Shown here piece after piece: positions 33,829-42,943 of a DNA stretch of 55,621 nucleotides. Location: contig QHCE01000081.1 in NCBI GenBank assembly GCA_003243955.1, positions 1-55,621 on the forward strand. Reading direction: 5' to 3'. Below the pieces are notes generated by a model that worked only from the letters and a program-made list of their open reading frames with translations, was not told where the DNA came from and ran no database searches. Source of the stretch: Acidimicrobiales bacterium (GTDB lineage: Bacteria; Actinomycetota; Actinomycetes; Mycobacteriales; QHCE01). Each line of letters starts with the position of its first letter. Position 1 is the first letter of the stretch. Both the position numbers and the translations under genes were made by a program.

Positions 33829-34764
33829 CTAGGCCTTGCTGGATTGTGCTCCCGAGCGGTAGACGCTTTTCGTCAGCTTGGTGATCTGCGCGGCCGCGTC
33901 TTCCCATGAGGTCTGCGCAGGGTACAGCGTCAGCACGACCAAGATTTTGCTGTCGTCATCGACGAGACCGCTGGTGTGCAGGAGAGGGCTTTTCAGGTCG
34001 ATGTTCGGCCCGGGATTACTCCCCGCGGCGAGTGGTGTAACGCCATTGGGGGCCTCTGCCCCCGAGGCCGCCTTCAGCTGCGCGGACTCAATAGGGGAGC
34101 ATTCCTGCCCGGCTGGAGTGTCACCGAAGCCCGACCATCCCTGCTTTACCCCGAATGGGGGCGGTACCGCCGCGGGTATGCCGAAGTACTGATTTCTGCC
34201 GTCGAGGGCGCACCGGGTGGACTGGTGCAGGTTATCCAGGATGAACTCCCCGAAGCCTTGCTCGTCTCCGCTAAGTAGATATTGGTAGATCTTCACCACA
34301 TCTGAAGCGCTCAACGCCGTGTATCCCCAGAAGTCGGGATCAGCCGGAGGTGCCGTGTGCTTCAAGTCGAGCTTGGCCACCATTCGATCGATGACTTGTG
34401 TTCTACCAGCGCCCTGCCAAAAGTTACGAGCGGCAACGTCGTCGCTGGAACGCAGCATCGATTGCAACGCCGCGCGATCTGAGTCCGGCACTGCGTCCAG
34501 AGAGCCCTGAGTGTTCAGATAATCCAGCGCGATGAGCAGCTTGATCAGTGAGGCTGAGCGAAATTGTTTTGTCTGGTTCAGCTGAGTTGCGACGCTGCCG
34601 CTTGCCCGATCAAACAGTACGTATGCAGCGGTCATCCCGGGCGGCAGCTCGGCATGAGATGCTGGTCCGCTGTCTGCGTATGCCGACGTAAAGGCGGTCA
34701 CAGCGGCGAGGGAAACCGCCACCAAAGCTGCCAGCCAGGCTCGGGTCGAGGTCATGAGCACCAT
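33829..34764 (-). CDS. Secreted serine hydrolase, class A beta-lactamase-like fold
   Basis: A 311-residue exported protein. The signal peptide (MTSTRAWLAALVAVSLAAVTAF...SAYA|DS) is clear. The body has the SxxK motif in FRSASLIKLLIALDYL (about residue 90), the helix AALQSMLRSSDDVAARNFW with an SDD in place of the SDN motif, and PFGVKQGWSG in place of the KTG strand. That set fits the DD-peptidase/beta-lactamase superfamily but not an active class A beta-lactamase, as the Glu166 loop is not evident. A cell-wall role is likely. ATG at 34755 is an alternative start. Related secreted serine hydrolases are common in mycobacteria. Confidence 0.8.
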   Translation of the reverse strand: MVLMTSTRAWLAALVAVSLAAVTAFTSAYADSGPASHAELPPGMTAAYVLFDRASGSVATQLNQTKQFRSASLIKLLIALDYLNTQGSLDAVPDSDRAALQSMLRSSDDVAARNFWQGAGRTQVIDRMVAKLDLKHTAPPADPDFWGYTALSASDVVKIYQYLLSGDEQGFGEFILDNLHQSTRCALDGRNQYFGIPAAVPPPFGVKQGWSGFGDTPAGQECSPIESAQLKAASGAEAPNGVTPLAAGSNPGPNIDLKSPLLHTSGLVDDDSKILVVLTLYPAQTSWEDAAAQITKLTKSVYRSGAQSSKA

Positions 34765-34805
34765 TTCTTACCAGGGTCTCCGATGCAAGGGGTAGCCACG
34801 CCGAA

Positions 34806-35747
34806 TCACGTCGATCTAGCGTATTGCACGTCGATGTCAGTCTTAGTGAAGTCAAGCTTGTAATAAAGCCTGGCTGCGGCCGTGTTATCAGCGTCGAGGT
34901 AAAGCATAGCCTGCACGCACCCGTGGTGCGCTAGATACCGCAATCCGGCTACGAGCAAGGCTCGCCCCAAGCCGGTACCGTGTGCTTGCGGATCCACCCC
35001 CAGCACGTATACCTCACCCACGCCGCGATGCGGACCGTCGCGGGAAATTTTGGTCCAGTGGAAACCCAGCAAGCGCTGATCGGCCACACGTTCAGCGAGC
35101 AAAAAACCTTCCGCGTCAAACCAGGGTTCGTTGTACCGGGCGATCACATCGGATAACTCCCAGCGCCCCTGCTCTGGATGTCCGGCGAACGCCCGGCGGT
35201 TGAGCGCTAGCCACACGTCTTCGTCGCTACCGGGCTGGAACCGGCGCAGCCGAATACCCGCAGCGACTTTTAGCTCATCAAGCTGTGTGCTCTCTACACT
35301 CAGCGGGCGTCGCAGTTGCCATAGCGTCCGCACGGGCCAGAAACCCAGTACCTCGGCAAGCCGGACTGCTCCGGGAAGCTGGCCATGCGCCCATAACCGC
35401 AGCTCCCCGGCGCCTCGGTGTTTGGCGGCGGCGATAGCTTCCTCCGCGAGCTGACGGCCGAGGCCGCGTCGCCGATACGTCGGATGCACTACCAGTTCGC
35501 CGACGCCGGCGGCGAGGTACCCGTATCCAACGATTTCATCGCCGGAGTGGCTGAGTAGGTGGATGCTTCCGGCATCCTCTCCAACATTGTCTTTGGTTGA
35601 GCCTTCGAAATTGTCCTTGGCTGAGCTATTTAGCTGCGACAACGTCGAATCTGACAGCGCCGTCACGCCGTCGGTGGCTGAGGCCGCCTCGACTACCTGG
35701 AGCACTTGGCTGAGCTGCTCGGGCCTTAACGACTCGGTCTTAGCCAT
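34806..35747 (-). CDS. mshD: Mycothiol synthase (acetyltransferase MshD)
   Basis: A 313-residue tandem GNAT protein that acetylates Cys-GlcN-Ins to finish mycothiol. The first domain has LVVHPTYRRRGLGRQLAEEAIA with the R/QxxGxG/A acetyl-CoA loop; the second has EVYVLGVDPQAHGTGLGRALLVAGLRYL, then MLYLDADNTAAARLYYKLDFTKTDIDVQYA, the conserved MshD C-terminus. ATG at 35747 shares one base with the upstream glnR stop (TGATG). The glnR-mshD pair matches mycobacterial Rv0818-Rv0819. Confidence 0.94.
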   Translation of the reverse strand: MAKTESLRPEQLSQVLQVVEAASATDGVTALSDSTLSQLNSSAKDNFEGSTKDNVGEDAGSIHLLSHSGDEIVGYGYLAAGVGELVVHPTYRRRGLGRQLAEEAIAAAKHRGAGELRLWAHGQLPGAVRLAEVLGFWPVRTLWQLRRPLSVESTQLDELKVAAGIRLRRFQPGSDEDVWLALNRRAFAGHPEQGRWELSDVIARYNEPWFDAEGFLLAERVADQRLLGFHWTKISRDGPHRGVGEVYVLGVDPQAHGTGLGRALLVAGLRYLAHHGCVQAMLYLDADNTAAARLYYKLDFTKTDIDVQYARST

Positions 35748-36475
35748 CAAACGCTGACGCGATCGTTGTGATCGAGCAGCTGCGGAGGAGGCGGAAGGGT
35801 CAGCCGGTAGCCGACGTGCCGAACTGTTCCGATTAGGGTTTCGTGCTCGCTGCCGAGTTTTGCGCGTAATCGCCGCACATGCACATCGACCGTTCGGGTT
35901 CCGCCGAAGTAGTCATAACCCCATACTTCGCGCAGCAGTTGTACACGAGTGAACACCCGGCCTGGATACTCCGCAAGATATCGGAGCAGCTCGAACTCCT
36001 TATACGTCAGGTCCAATGGGCGGCCCTTGATTCTAACGGCGTAAGTGGCGGGTTCGATGACGAGATCCCCAGCACGAATCACGCGTTCAGAAGTGGCGTT
36101 ACCGGGCGTGCCGCCTAAGCTTGCGGCCAGGTTCAGTCGGGCAGCGACTTCAGCTGGGCCGGCGGTGGTCAGGACGAAATCGTCTGCTCCCCATTCGGCG
36201 GAGAGGGCGGCTAGTCCGGCCTCGGTGAATACGGCGATCAGCCGCGCCCGCAGGCCGGTAGCGCGCAGCAGTCGACACGTTCCTCGAGCCGCGGCAAGCT
36301 CGGTGCGGGCGTCGACTAGCACAACGTCGGGGGTGGATGGGCTCAGCAGCGCTCGCACGTCGTAAGCCGCCACCTGCACCTCATGCTCGAGTAATGCAAG
36401 GCTTGGTAATACCTCTTTAACGACACTGTCGCACGTTTCGCCGGGTTTCGCTGTGCAAAATAACAGGATCTGCAT
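35747..36475 (-). CDS. glnR: Winged-helix response regulator, GlnR type
   Basis: A 242-residue OmpR-type regulator. The receiver half is atypical (VVLVDAR, with an Asp but without the full acidic pocket), as in GlnR, which acts without a partner kinase. The DNA-binding half is well conserved: [57 protein letters not shown]. GlnR controls nitrogen assimilation genes in actinobacteria. ATG at 36475 begins [12 protein letters not shown], close to the usual family start; an earlier reading from 36538 adds 21 residues without homology. It is translationally coupled to mshD. Confidence 0.9.
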   Translation of the reverse strand: MQILLFCTAKPGETCDSVVKEVLPSLALLEHEVQVAAYDVRALLSPSTPDVVLVDARTELAAARGTCRLLRATGLRARLIAVFTEAGLAALSAEWGADDFVLTTAGPAEVAARLNLAASLGGTPGNATSERVIRAGDLVIEPATYAVRIKGRPLDLTYKEFELLRYLAEYPGRVFTRVQLLREVWGYDYFGGTRTVDVHVRRLRAKLGSEHETLIGTVRHVGYRLTLPPPPQLLDHNDRVSV

Positions 36476-36542
36476 GCATTTCAGGATAGGGAAGGTTCGC
36501 CGGGCGCGCACCACCCGAGGCTTATCTGGCACGATCACAGGT

Positions 36543-37598
36543 ATGAATCAGCGCGGCGTTGGCTGGATCGGCCGCGCGCCCGCGGTTGCGGCGAGTGTGC
36601 GAGCAAGCTCCAAACTTCGGGCGTTTGGTGTGGCCCGTGCCGCGTCGCTTCGCCCGGCTCGGCCCGGCCGGCTGAGGCACTTGTCCTCATGGGCTGCCGA
36701 GTATGCGGCACTTCCGCTTCCCGCGCCATGGGCAGCTGCCTCCGCCGCGCTCGCGATCTCTGGGCTACTGTACAGCGCGACTGTAACGTCGTCCTGGCTC
36801 ACTGCTGGACTGGTGTTAGTGTGCCAGCTGGTCCTGGTTGCGAGTTGGATCGGGGCGATGAAGTCGAGGTCGCCGCGTGGGTTAGCGGTGGCGAGCGGAA
36901 TCGTGGCTGTACTCGCCGACGTCGCGGCGCTGAGCTCACTGGAATTGTCGTTGGAACGTATTGCCGTTGTGGGAGCGGGAAGTTTCCTAGCGGTGGTGTT
37001 CGTGCAGTTCTGCATGAGAGATCGGCGGCAGGTGAGTTTCGCGCTCGGGGAAGCTATGCAGCTACAGCTGGCGTTGCTGGGTTTGGCGACCTTGGTGGTC
37101 TTGGCGGCAGATCCGATCGGTGCTGTGGCCGGGGGGGCCGCGGCCGCGGCGGCGGGGATAAGCATTGTGGTAGCGCAGCTAGGTGATGCTATTACTCGCA
37201 AGCCGATGGTGCATCCGCTTGTGCCTAGGGGTTGGCTCGGCATTGTGACCGGTGTCGGAGCGGGCTGCGCGGTGGGGGCCGTTCTGTTTGCTGCCAGCGG
37301 TATCACGCTGGCAGCCGGTATCTCCCTTCCGGCTCTGGGCGCCACGCTCGGTGGCGTTGTGGCGCTTGTAGCCACGCTGGTCGATGTGGCCAGCGGATAT
37401 GAGTTGGTGGGTAGGGCTGTAGCGGCGACGCCTACGCTCGCACCGGGTACCAGCCGGCGTCGGCGTCAAGAGCGGGGTCTGCGGTTTGCGAATCTACCTA
37501 CCCTGACCGCCGTGGCAGTGGCGGTGCGCGGCCCGCTGCTGGCGATCGCCTTCGGCGTGGCTACCGGCTATGTCGTCATCTCATTGCTGCCCATCTGA
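36543..37598 (+). CDS. Polytopic membrane protein, unknown function
   Basis: A 351-residue protein with a basic N-terminus of about 65 residues (many Arg) and eight or so hydrophobic segments from residue 75 on. The last segment ends [20 protein letters not shown]. It lies 21 bases upstream of the lmeA-like gene and may be co-expressed with it. The divergent partner is glnR, with 67 bases between the two starts. I do not recognise the family; Gly/Ala/Val-rich helices give little to align by eye. Confidence 0.7.
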   Translation: MNQRGVGWIGRAPAVAASVRASSKLRAFGVARAASLRPARPGRLRHLSSWAAEYAALPLPAPWAAASAALAISGLLYSATVTSSWLTAGLVLVCQLVLVASWIGAMKSRSPRGLAVASGIVAVLADVAALSSLELSLERIAVVGAGSFLAVVFVQFCMRDRRQVSFALGEAMQLQLALLGLATLVVLAADPIGAVAGGAAAAAAGISIVVAQLGDAITRKPMVHPLVPRGWLGIVTGVGAGCAVGAVLFAASGITLAAGISLPALGATLGGVVALVATLVDVASGYELVGRAVAATPTLAPGTSRRRRQERGLRFANLPTLTAVAVAVRGPLLAIAFGVATGYVVISLLPI

Positions 37599-37619
37599 AT
37601 TTACTAGGAGCCATCTCAC

Positions 37620-38381
37620 ATGACACACGTCGCTACTCGCACATATCCCAGCCGGGTCCGGCGTCGCCGTTGGCCGTGGGTGCTTTTGGGGGTCCTCGTG
37701 CTGCTGCTGGTGGCACTCATCGTGGTCGATCGGGTCGCGGTGTCGGTTGCCGATGACAAAGTTGCTACCGCGGTTGCGAGCTCGGCCGCACAGTACGAAG
37801 TCGACCCCGCCTCGACCAGCGTCGATATTCGTGGCTTTCCGTTCCTAACTCAAGCCGCTGGCGGTAGTTTCGACCGAGTCGACGTGACGCTACGCAACGT
37901 AAAAGCCGCTGAGTTTCGGTTTGCTCGACTGCACGCCCAGCTCACCGACGTCACAGTGCCACGTTCGGTGCTAACTGGGCAGCGCGAGGCGCACGACATT
38001 GTGGCCGGGGGTGTTACAGCCTCTGGGGATATGGACCCGGCGCAGCTGAGCTCCGCGCTCAATCAACCGGATCTGAAACTCGCCGCCGCGGACGGGGCGA
38101 TACAGGCCACTGGCACGGTGACGTTGCGCGGCGTCACCGTCAGAATCGATGCAAAACTGCAGCCCTATCTCAACGGTAGCCGAGTTGCGCTGCGCGTGCT
38201 TACGCTACGGATTGACGGCAGGGAACCTTCGGTGCTGCTGCGAGGCGCCGCCGAGAGCTACTTAGCCAACGGTGTTGCAATGCCTAAGCTGCCGTTTGAC
38301 GCCAAACTTACCGACGTCACCATGAGCGAGGGAACTGTGCAGTTAAAAGGCGAAGCCCGTGACGTCACGTTGGTGAAATAA
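37620..38381 (+). CDS. lmeA: LmeA family phospholipid-binding protein (DUF2993)
   Basis: A 253-residue protein with an N-terminal membrane segment (about 17-36, WPWVLLGVLVLLLVALIVVDR) followed by a DUF2993 domain. VDIRGFPFLTQAAGGSFDRVDVTLRNVK is the family core (xDIxGFPFLTQ). In mycobacteria LmeA is a periplasmic factor that binds phosphatidylinositides and supports mannan elongation of lipomannan; its gene neighbours glnR and mshD as here. The link to the GDP-mannose genes at 10-20 kb is functional, not positional. AGGAG precedes the ATG. Confidence 0.9.
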   Translation: MTHVATRTYPSRVRRRRWPWVLLGVLVLLLVALIVVDRVAVSVADDKVATAVASSAAQYEVDPASTSVDIRGFPFLTQAAGGSFDRVDVTLRNVKAAEFRFARLHAQLTDVTVPRSVLTGQREAHDIVAGGVTASGDMDPAQLSSALNQPDLKLAAADGAIQATGTVTLRGVTVRIDAKLQPYLNGSRVALRVLTLRIDGREPSVLLRGAAESYLANGVAMPKLPFDAKLTDVTMSEGTVQLKGEARDVTLVK

Positions 38382-38468
38382 TTCGCGCGACGACTCAGAC
38401 CCCGTCGGTCATTAGAAGCCATGCGGGTTGCAAGCTAACGCTTCAGGCCACTTTACTTGGTGTTGGTG

Positions 38469-38822
38469 TCAGTACACCAAAGCTTGCGCGCCGACTGCAG
38501 TAACCTCTTCTACGAACACGGCGGCTCCCGCGACCCGAATTCCGGCAATCACATCGGCCGCATCGATACCGCGTCGCACAGCGCATTGAGTGCATAGCGT
38601 CACGCTGCCTGTGGCCAGGATCGCTTCCAGTAGCTCGGGTAGGGGAGTGGAATGAGGTAGCTCAAACTCTGTGGCGCGACCCGGTAGCGCGAACCAGGCG
38701 GATTCTCCGGTGAGCCAGAGCGAGACGTCGATTCCGGATGCCGCCGCGGTTGCGGCAACCGTGAACGCCTGTGAGCAGCGCTCCGGAGCGTCGGCTCCGG
38801 CGGTGGTTTTGACAACAAGCAT
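38469..38822 (-). CDS. DsrE family protein
   Basis: A 117-residue DsrE/DsrF-like protein. MLVVKTTAGADAPERCSQAFTVAATAAASGIDVSLWLTGESAWF is the usual first half, and GSVTLCTQCAVRRGI gives a CxxC near residue 80 that could take part in sulfur transfer. Members are predicted sulfur-relay or peroxiredoxin-like proteins. ATG at 38822 is preceded by AAGGAGCACC and starts exactly at the family N-terminus. Confidence 0.88.
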   Translation of the reverse strand: MLVVKTTAGADAPERCSQAFTVAATAAASGIDVSLWLTGESAWFALPGRATEFELPHSTPLPELLEAILATGSVTLCTQCAVRRGIDAADVIAGIRVAGAAVFVEEVTAVGAQALVY

Positions 38823-38900
38823 TTCGGTGCTCCTTAAGGATGGTCGGGAGTGCAATGATTGTTGCTCTAAGTACCATGTTCCTCGACGATGAGGTGAGAC

Positions 38901-39308
38901 ATGGTGTGGCGTGCGCTTATCGGTACCATGCTCAGCCTTCTGGTCATCTGGGTGGCGTTGGCTGCTGCTTTGGCGTTGGCCGCCCGGCGCTATGGCTTCG
39001 CAACTCTAGCCCAACTGCTGCGGTTACTACCTGACGTGCTGCGCCTGTTAGGGCGGCTGGCGCGCGACCGCAACCTGCCACGCGGAGCGCGGATGCAGCT
39101 GTGGTTGTTGTTGGGGTATTTAGCGCTCCCCTTTGACCTCATTCCGGATGTGATCCCGGTAATTGGATACGCCGACGACGTCATCGTCGTGGTATGGGTG
39201 CTAAGGCGCGTGCTTCGTGGTGTTGGCGTTGCGGTGCTGCGGCGACACTGGCCGGGGAAATCCGCAGGCATGGACGCGGTGCTCAAGCTATGCCGAGTCG
39301 GCTATTAA
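38901..39308 (+). CDS. YkvA/DUF1232 family membrane protein
   Basis: A 135-residue protein with an N-terminal helix (LLVIWVALAAALALAARR) and the DUF1232 core LWLLLGYLALPFDLIPDVIPVIGYADDVIVVVWVLRRVLRG. The PxDLIPDxIPxIGYxDD sequence is characteristic. Function is unknown. Ten bases separate its stop from the next gene's GTG, so they are likely one transcript. Confidence 0.9.
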   Translation: MVWRALIGTMLSLLVIWVALAAALALAARRYGFATLAQLLRLLPDVLRLLGRLARDRNLPRGARMQLWLLLGYLALPFDLIPDVIPVIGYADDVIVVVWVLRRVLRGVGVAVLRRHWPGKSAGMDAVLKLCRVGY

Positions 39309-39318
39309 ACTCCCAGGT

Positions 39319-39891
39319 GTGCTTGCGAATTATCCGTATGAAGAGACCCATGACCTAAGGAGTGGTCCAGATCTGGACCACTCCTTACTCAGTCTGCTGC
39401 CGTTTGTTGGTTTTTGGCGTGGCACTGGTAAAGGGGGTTTCCCGGCCGAGACAGAATACGACTTTGCGCAGGAGATCATCCTGAGCCATGATGGTCGGCC
39501 ATTTTTGCACTATGAGTCTCGTGCCTGGCTGATCAATGATGAGGGCCGACCAGTGCGCCAAGCGTTCCGGGAAATCGGATGGTGGCGGCCCGCGGCAGAC
39601 GACGGCGTGGAAGTGTTGCTGGCACATCCGACCGGAGTCAGCGAAGTCTACCTGGGTCGGGTTGATGGCTTGAAGGTCGAGCTGGCCAGTGACGTGGTGG
39701 CACGCACTGAGACCGCCGATGTAGTGAGCGCGAGCCGTCGGCTGTACGGCATCGTGGAAGGCGCATTGCTGTACGCGGTGGACCTGGCAGCCAACGGCGA
39801 GCCGCTACAGCCACACGTATCCGGTCGGCTTACCAGAGTCAGCTCGCCAGGCACGGCATCCTCCAATGGTTCGGCCGCTGCGCGCCGGTAA
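39319..39891 (+). CDS. Nitrobindin-like heme protein (peroxynitrite isomerase type)
   Basis: A 190-residue FABP-like beta-barrel of the nitrobindin family, which binds heme and converts peroxynitrite to nitrate. LLPFVGFWRGTGKG has the GxWxGxG signature and LLAHPTGVSEVYLG and PHVSGRLTRV follow, the last with the probable heme-ligand His. The N-terminal LRSGPDLDHSLLSLLP also resembles the mycobacterial Rv0813c type (from memory), which supports the GTG at 39319 and means the 30-base palindrome at 39357-39386 is inside the coding region. It follows the DUF1232 gene. Confidence 0.88.
   Translation: MLANYPYEETHDLRSGPDLDHSLLSLLPFVGFWRGTGKGGFPAETEYDFAQEIILSHDGRPFLHYESRAWLINDEGRPVRQAFREIGWWRPAADDGVEVLLAHPTGVSEVYLGRVDGLKVELASDVVARTETADVVSASRRLYGIVEGALLYAVDLAANGEPLQPHVSGRLTRVSSPGTASSNGSAAARR
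39357..39386. repeat. Perfect 30-base palindrome inside the nitrobindin-like gene
   Basis: AAGGAGTGGTCCAGA and its exact complement meet with no loop at 39371/39372. It covers codons for LRSGPDLDHSLL near residue 14. Conservation of the encoded residues in the family argues for a coding role, but exact dyad symmetry over 30 bases is not required by the protein. Confidence 0.9.
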
Positions 39892-39917
39892 AGGCGGCGA
39901 AGCTGGGCGCGGCTTTC

Positions 39918-39981
39918 TCGACGAACTCGACAGTTTGGCTGTTTTGAAACCGAAAAACCGTAGTTTTGTCGAGTTCGTCGA
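39918..39981. terminator. Bidirectional terminator-like inverted repeat
   Basis: TCGACGAACTCGACA (39918-39932) pairs exactly with 39967-39981. The 34-base loop holds a smaller A/T-rich hairpin. It lies between the converging nitrobindin-like and murD2 genes and could serve both. Confidence 0.7.
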
Positions 39982-40012
39982 CCGGGGAGAGGGGAGTTAC
40001 CTGCTGACGCGA

Positions 40013-41383
40013 CTACCGAGCGCTGTCGTGGACCGCACGCGCAAAGACCTCACCGCGGTGTGCGTAGTCGGCGAACTGGCCGTAACTGGGCGCCGCGGGC
40101 GAGAGCAGCACTATCCCGCCGGGCGGAGTGAGTACACGCGCCCTTGCTACGGCTTCGGAAAGATCGCCCATAACCTCGATGTTCAGGTTCGGTATTTTCC
40201 GAAGTTCGGCGGCGATCCGAGGTCCGCTGTCTGGTATAGCCAACACGGTGATGGGAGCCGTCCGCGTATCTGCCAAGTAGTCGCGGAGCACCCGGTAATC
40301 CAGCCCCCGGTCGGTTCCACCGACGATCAACGTAACGGGATGCGAGTCGAACGATTCCAGCGCGGCGATTGCCGACTGTGGGGCGGTAGAGAGGCTGTCG
40401 TTGATAAATATGAGCTGCTCAATGGGGTCGGGGATCTGTTGCAGTCGGTGGGCTAATCCACTGAATGTACGCACCACGCTGGCGATGCGGTCTTTCTCCT
40501 GCACGCAGTCAATGCCTAGCTCATCCAGGAGGGTCAGCGCGACACAGAGGTTTCCCGCGTTGTGTTGGCCCAACAAAGAAAGCGTTTCTCGGGGGAACAG
40601 GGGTGTCTGGCCACACTGGAAATAGGCTGCCCCGCCTGGACCTTTGCCGATATGGAAAGCGTCTTCCAAGCCGGCTTTGGTGACCGCCACCGGGGGCTGA
40701 ACGGTTTCCACATTACAGACGAGCCGGGCATCGAGTGCGTTAATGACCACGCTGTGCGGTGTGTGGGCTAGGAGGTTGAGTTTGTCCTGGTAATACTGCC
40801 GCTCACTTCCGTGCCAATCTAGATGCTCCGGAAATAGGCTGGTGAGCACCGCCCACCGCGGCGAGGTTTCCAGACTCTGACATTGCTGACTAGACAGCTC
40901 AACGACGTGCAATGCGGCCTCTGCCGTGCCCAATAATGGTGCCCCAATGTTCCCGGCGAAGTTCACGTCTCGACCCAAACCAACCAGCAGGTGATGGATG
41001 AGTGCTGAGGTAGTGCTCTTCCCTTTGGTTCCGGTGACCGCGATTGTGTGGTCGGCGTGGTCTGCCATCCAGAGTGCGGTGCCGCTGGTTATCTGCACGC
41101 CGCGTTCGCTAAGGGCTATCAGCCACGGGTGAACTCGCGGAACTCCAGGCGATTTCACTACCACCTGCGCGTCGAGCAGCACGGACAGTACGCCGGGCCC
41201 GACGTGTAGGGGAACGCTTCCTCCGCTCGCTTCGCGCCAGCTGTCCGCGTCGCGCGCGGGATTCTCATCCACCGCTATCAGCGACGAAGGGGCCAGCGCC
41301 GCCACAGCGTGAGCCGCGCTGATGCCCTCCCGGCCGGTTCCCCAGATCGCGACCGCGCGTCCGGCTAAATCACTCAAACGCAT
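40013..41383 (-). CDS. murD2: Mur ligase, MurD2 type (UDP-MurNAc-L-Ala--L-Glu ligase)
   Basis: A 456-residue Mur ligase. AIWGTGREGISAAHAV is the N-terminal UDP-binding domain, TIAVTGTKGKSTTSALIHHLL the ATP loop (118-124), FAGNIGAP and LTSLFPEHLDWHG the central motifs, and FINDSLSTAPQSAIAALESF the Mur-family DST-like segment. A MurD-type enzyme adds glutamate to UDP-MurNAc-L-Ala. The gene overlaps a murL homologue by 10 bases. In Xanthomonas oryzae the same pair uses L-glutamate, which MurL then epimerises on the nucleotide. The MurD2 assignment rests on this partner; specificity for L- over D-Glu cannot be read directly. Confidence 0.82.
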   Translation of the reverse strand: MRLSDLAGRAVAIWGTGREGISAAHAVAALAPSSLIAVDENPARDADSWREASGGSVPLHVGPGVLSVLLDAQVVVKSPGVPRVHPWLIALSERGVQITSGTALWMADHADHTIAVTGTKGKSTTSALIHHLLVGLGRDVNFAGNIGAPLLGTAEAALHVVELSSQQCQSLETSPRWAVLTSLFPEHLDWHGSERQYYQDKLNLLAHTPHSVVINALDARLVCNVETVQPPVAVTKAGLEDAFHIGKGPGGAAYFQCGQTPLFPRETLSLLGQHNAGNLCVALTLLDELGIDCVQEKDRIASVVRTFSGLAHRLQQIPDPIEQLIFINDSLSTAPQSAIAALESFDSHPVTLIVGGTDRGLDYRVLRDYLADTRTAPITVLAIPDSGPRIAAELRKIPNLNIEVMGDLSEAVARARVLTPPGGIVLLSPAAPSYGQFADYAHRGEVFARAVHDSAR

Positions 41384-42795
41384 GGAAGTGCCTTGGTGTA
41401 CTCGGCGGGAATGAGGTGGTCTGTGCTGGGGGTGAACACTCCGGTGATTGTTTCCGCGGTGGGTATTCGGGTGGCCGGGACCTCGGATACCAGCTGCTGG
41501 ACCACAACATCGTTCTTCCAGGCAACGCTTTCCGCGACAAGCTGTAGGGCGACCAACGATTCCTCAATCTCGCCCACGCAGTCGAAAGGCTTTTGACCGG
41601 TCAGACCGATGAGTTCCCGGTATCCCGGTAGCTGGGTTGCGTCGCTGAGCAGGTTCGTTCCGAAGATGCCGATCAGGCGTTCTCTGGTCATAAACGGTGC
41701 CAAGGCTAGGAAAACGAAACGGCATTTTGGGCAGTTTCCGCACCAGGTTGTTGCGGCGTTCCGCAGCTTAAACACCGCGTTGCAGCTAGTGAATACCGCA
41801 TCGTAGGCAGTGTTTTTAGCAAATATTCGGGCAATGTGTAGCTCGGACAGTGGTCGCAACAGGGAAAAATATCCGACTCCGCGGCCCACGCAGTAAACCA
41901 GCACCTGCGCCAGTTCCCGTTCCGCGTCTAGGCCTTTGGACCATTGATGGTTGATCTCCTGACCCTCCCACGTCAGGTTCGCCGAAGATGCCGATCTCTC
42001 GTTCGACATCACGACTGGACCCAGACCATGCAGGACCGCCGTGGCCACCGAGATCAGGGAGTTGATCGCGGTGACGGGGATGTGCCCGTTGTAGGCTCCG
42101 AGCTCGTTGAGCTTGAAGAGCTGCTGATCAACAGTGCGCTTAGCCTCCAACATGGGTGTTCCCGCCACGGCGACCACGTTTCGCATGACCTGGTTGGGGT
42201 TTACCGAGAACAGCACCGGCGCCACTCCCGCCTGCCGAAGCAGCTCCACAGTGACAACGGAGTCCTTCCCGCCGCCCACCGGTACAAGCGGGTGCCGGCT
42301 GAGTGCCGGGAGTTCTAGCGGAAGTGTGGCTTCCCGGTGGGAAGCCACAAAATCTGGTCGTAGCGCTCGTGGCAGGTTGTTGCGAAAAGCGTATTCGGCG
42401 AGCCCATGCGCGTACAGGTTCCGAAGGTATGCCTCGACGGCTGCGGGCGTAGACACCGAACAGATCTCAATGCGAGGCGGGGCGGCGACCTTGTAGTAGC
42501 TGATACCAGCCACTAAATACAGCAGCTCGACCACGCGCTGGAACGCTTCCGCTCGCTGCGGACTGGGAGCCAGACGTGGGGGAATGAAATCCACGGTTTC
42601 AGTGAACTTGAGGCTGTCTGATTCGCCAACTAACTCGTAGTTGAAAACCGCTCGGTGCTCCACAATCTGGCAGGAAACATAGCGAAATACCCGGTAGGCG
42701 TCTGGCCAAGGGGTTTCGGCCGCGCTGGCCTTCTCCGGTGTCACGTGAGCCATCTTTCCAGTGCTCTTTTGTATGCCAAGTACTGGCCGCAACAT
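41374..42795 (-). CDS. murL: UDP-MurNAc-L-Ala-L-Glu epimerase, MurL type
   Basis: A 473-residue protein with an ATP-pyrophosphatase-like PP-loop, VPVGGGKDSVVTVELL (GGGKDS at 174-179), a conserved MSNERSASSANLTWEG segment (about 263-279), and a cysteine cluster WCGNCPKCRFVFLAL (352-358). This order fits MurL, the ATP-dependent epimerase that turns the terminal L-Glu of UDP-MurNAc-L-Ala-L-Glu into D-Glu. It lies upstream of and overlaps murD2. ATG at 42753 (MAHVTPEKAS) is a possible later start. The identification comes from recalled family features and from the MurD partner, so a profile search would be useful. Confidence 0.82.
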   Translation of the reverse strand: MLRPVLGIQKSTGKMAHVTPEKASAAETPWPDAYRVFRYVSCQIVEHRAVFNYELVGESDSLKFTETVDFIPPRLAPSPQRAEAFQRVVELLYLVAGISYYKVAAPPRIEICSVSTPAAVEAYLRNLYAHGLAEYAFRNNLPRALRPDFVASHREATLPLELPALSRHPLVPVGGGKDSVVTVELLRQAGVAPVLFSVNPNQVMRNVVAVAGTPMLEAKRTVDQQLFKLNELGAYNGHIPVTAINSLISVATAVLHGLGPVVMSNERSASSANLTWEGQEINHQWSKGLDAERELAQVLVYCVGRGVGYFSLLRPLSELHIARIFAKNTAYDAVFTSCNAVFKLRNAATTWCGNCPKCRFVFLALAPFMTRERLIGIFGTNLLSDATQLPGYRELIGLTGQKPFDCVGEIEESLVALQLVAESVAWKNDVVVQQLVSEVPATRIPTAETITGVFTPSTDHLIPAEYTKALPCV

Positions 42796-42859
42796 ACCGT
42801 GAATCCGGAGAGCTACCGTGGGGTGAGAGAAGAAAATTGAACTAGCCGTTTTTAGTATT

Positions 42860-42888
42860 GGGCATTACATATCTGATAGGTAATGCCC
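42860..42888. repeat. Inverted repeat upstream of the second toxin-antitoxin pair
   Basis: GGGCATTAC (42860-42868) pairs exactly with GTAATGCCC (42880-42888). A shorter dyad, ATGTGATACAT, lies at about 42913-42923. Between divergent murL and the antitoxin gene, these are candidates for the antitoxin operator or murL promoter control. Confidence 0.6.
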
Positions 42889-42943
42889 TCCGCCCCTGCC
42901 GCCCGTGTCACTATGTGATACATACATGTGCCATACTCTTTAT

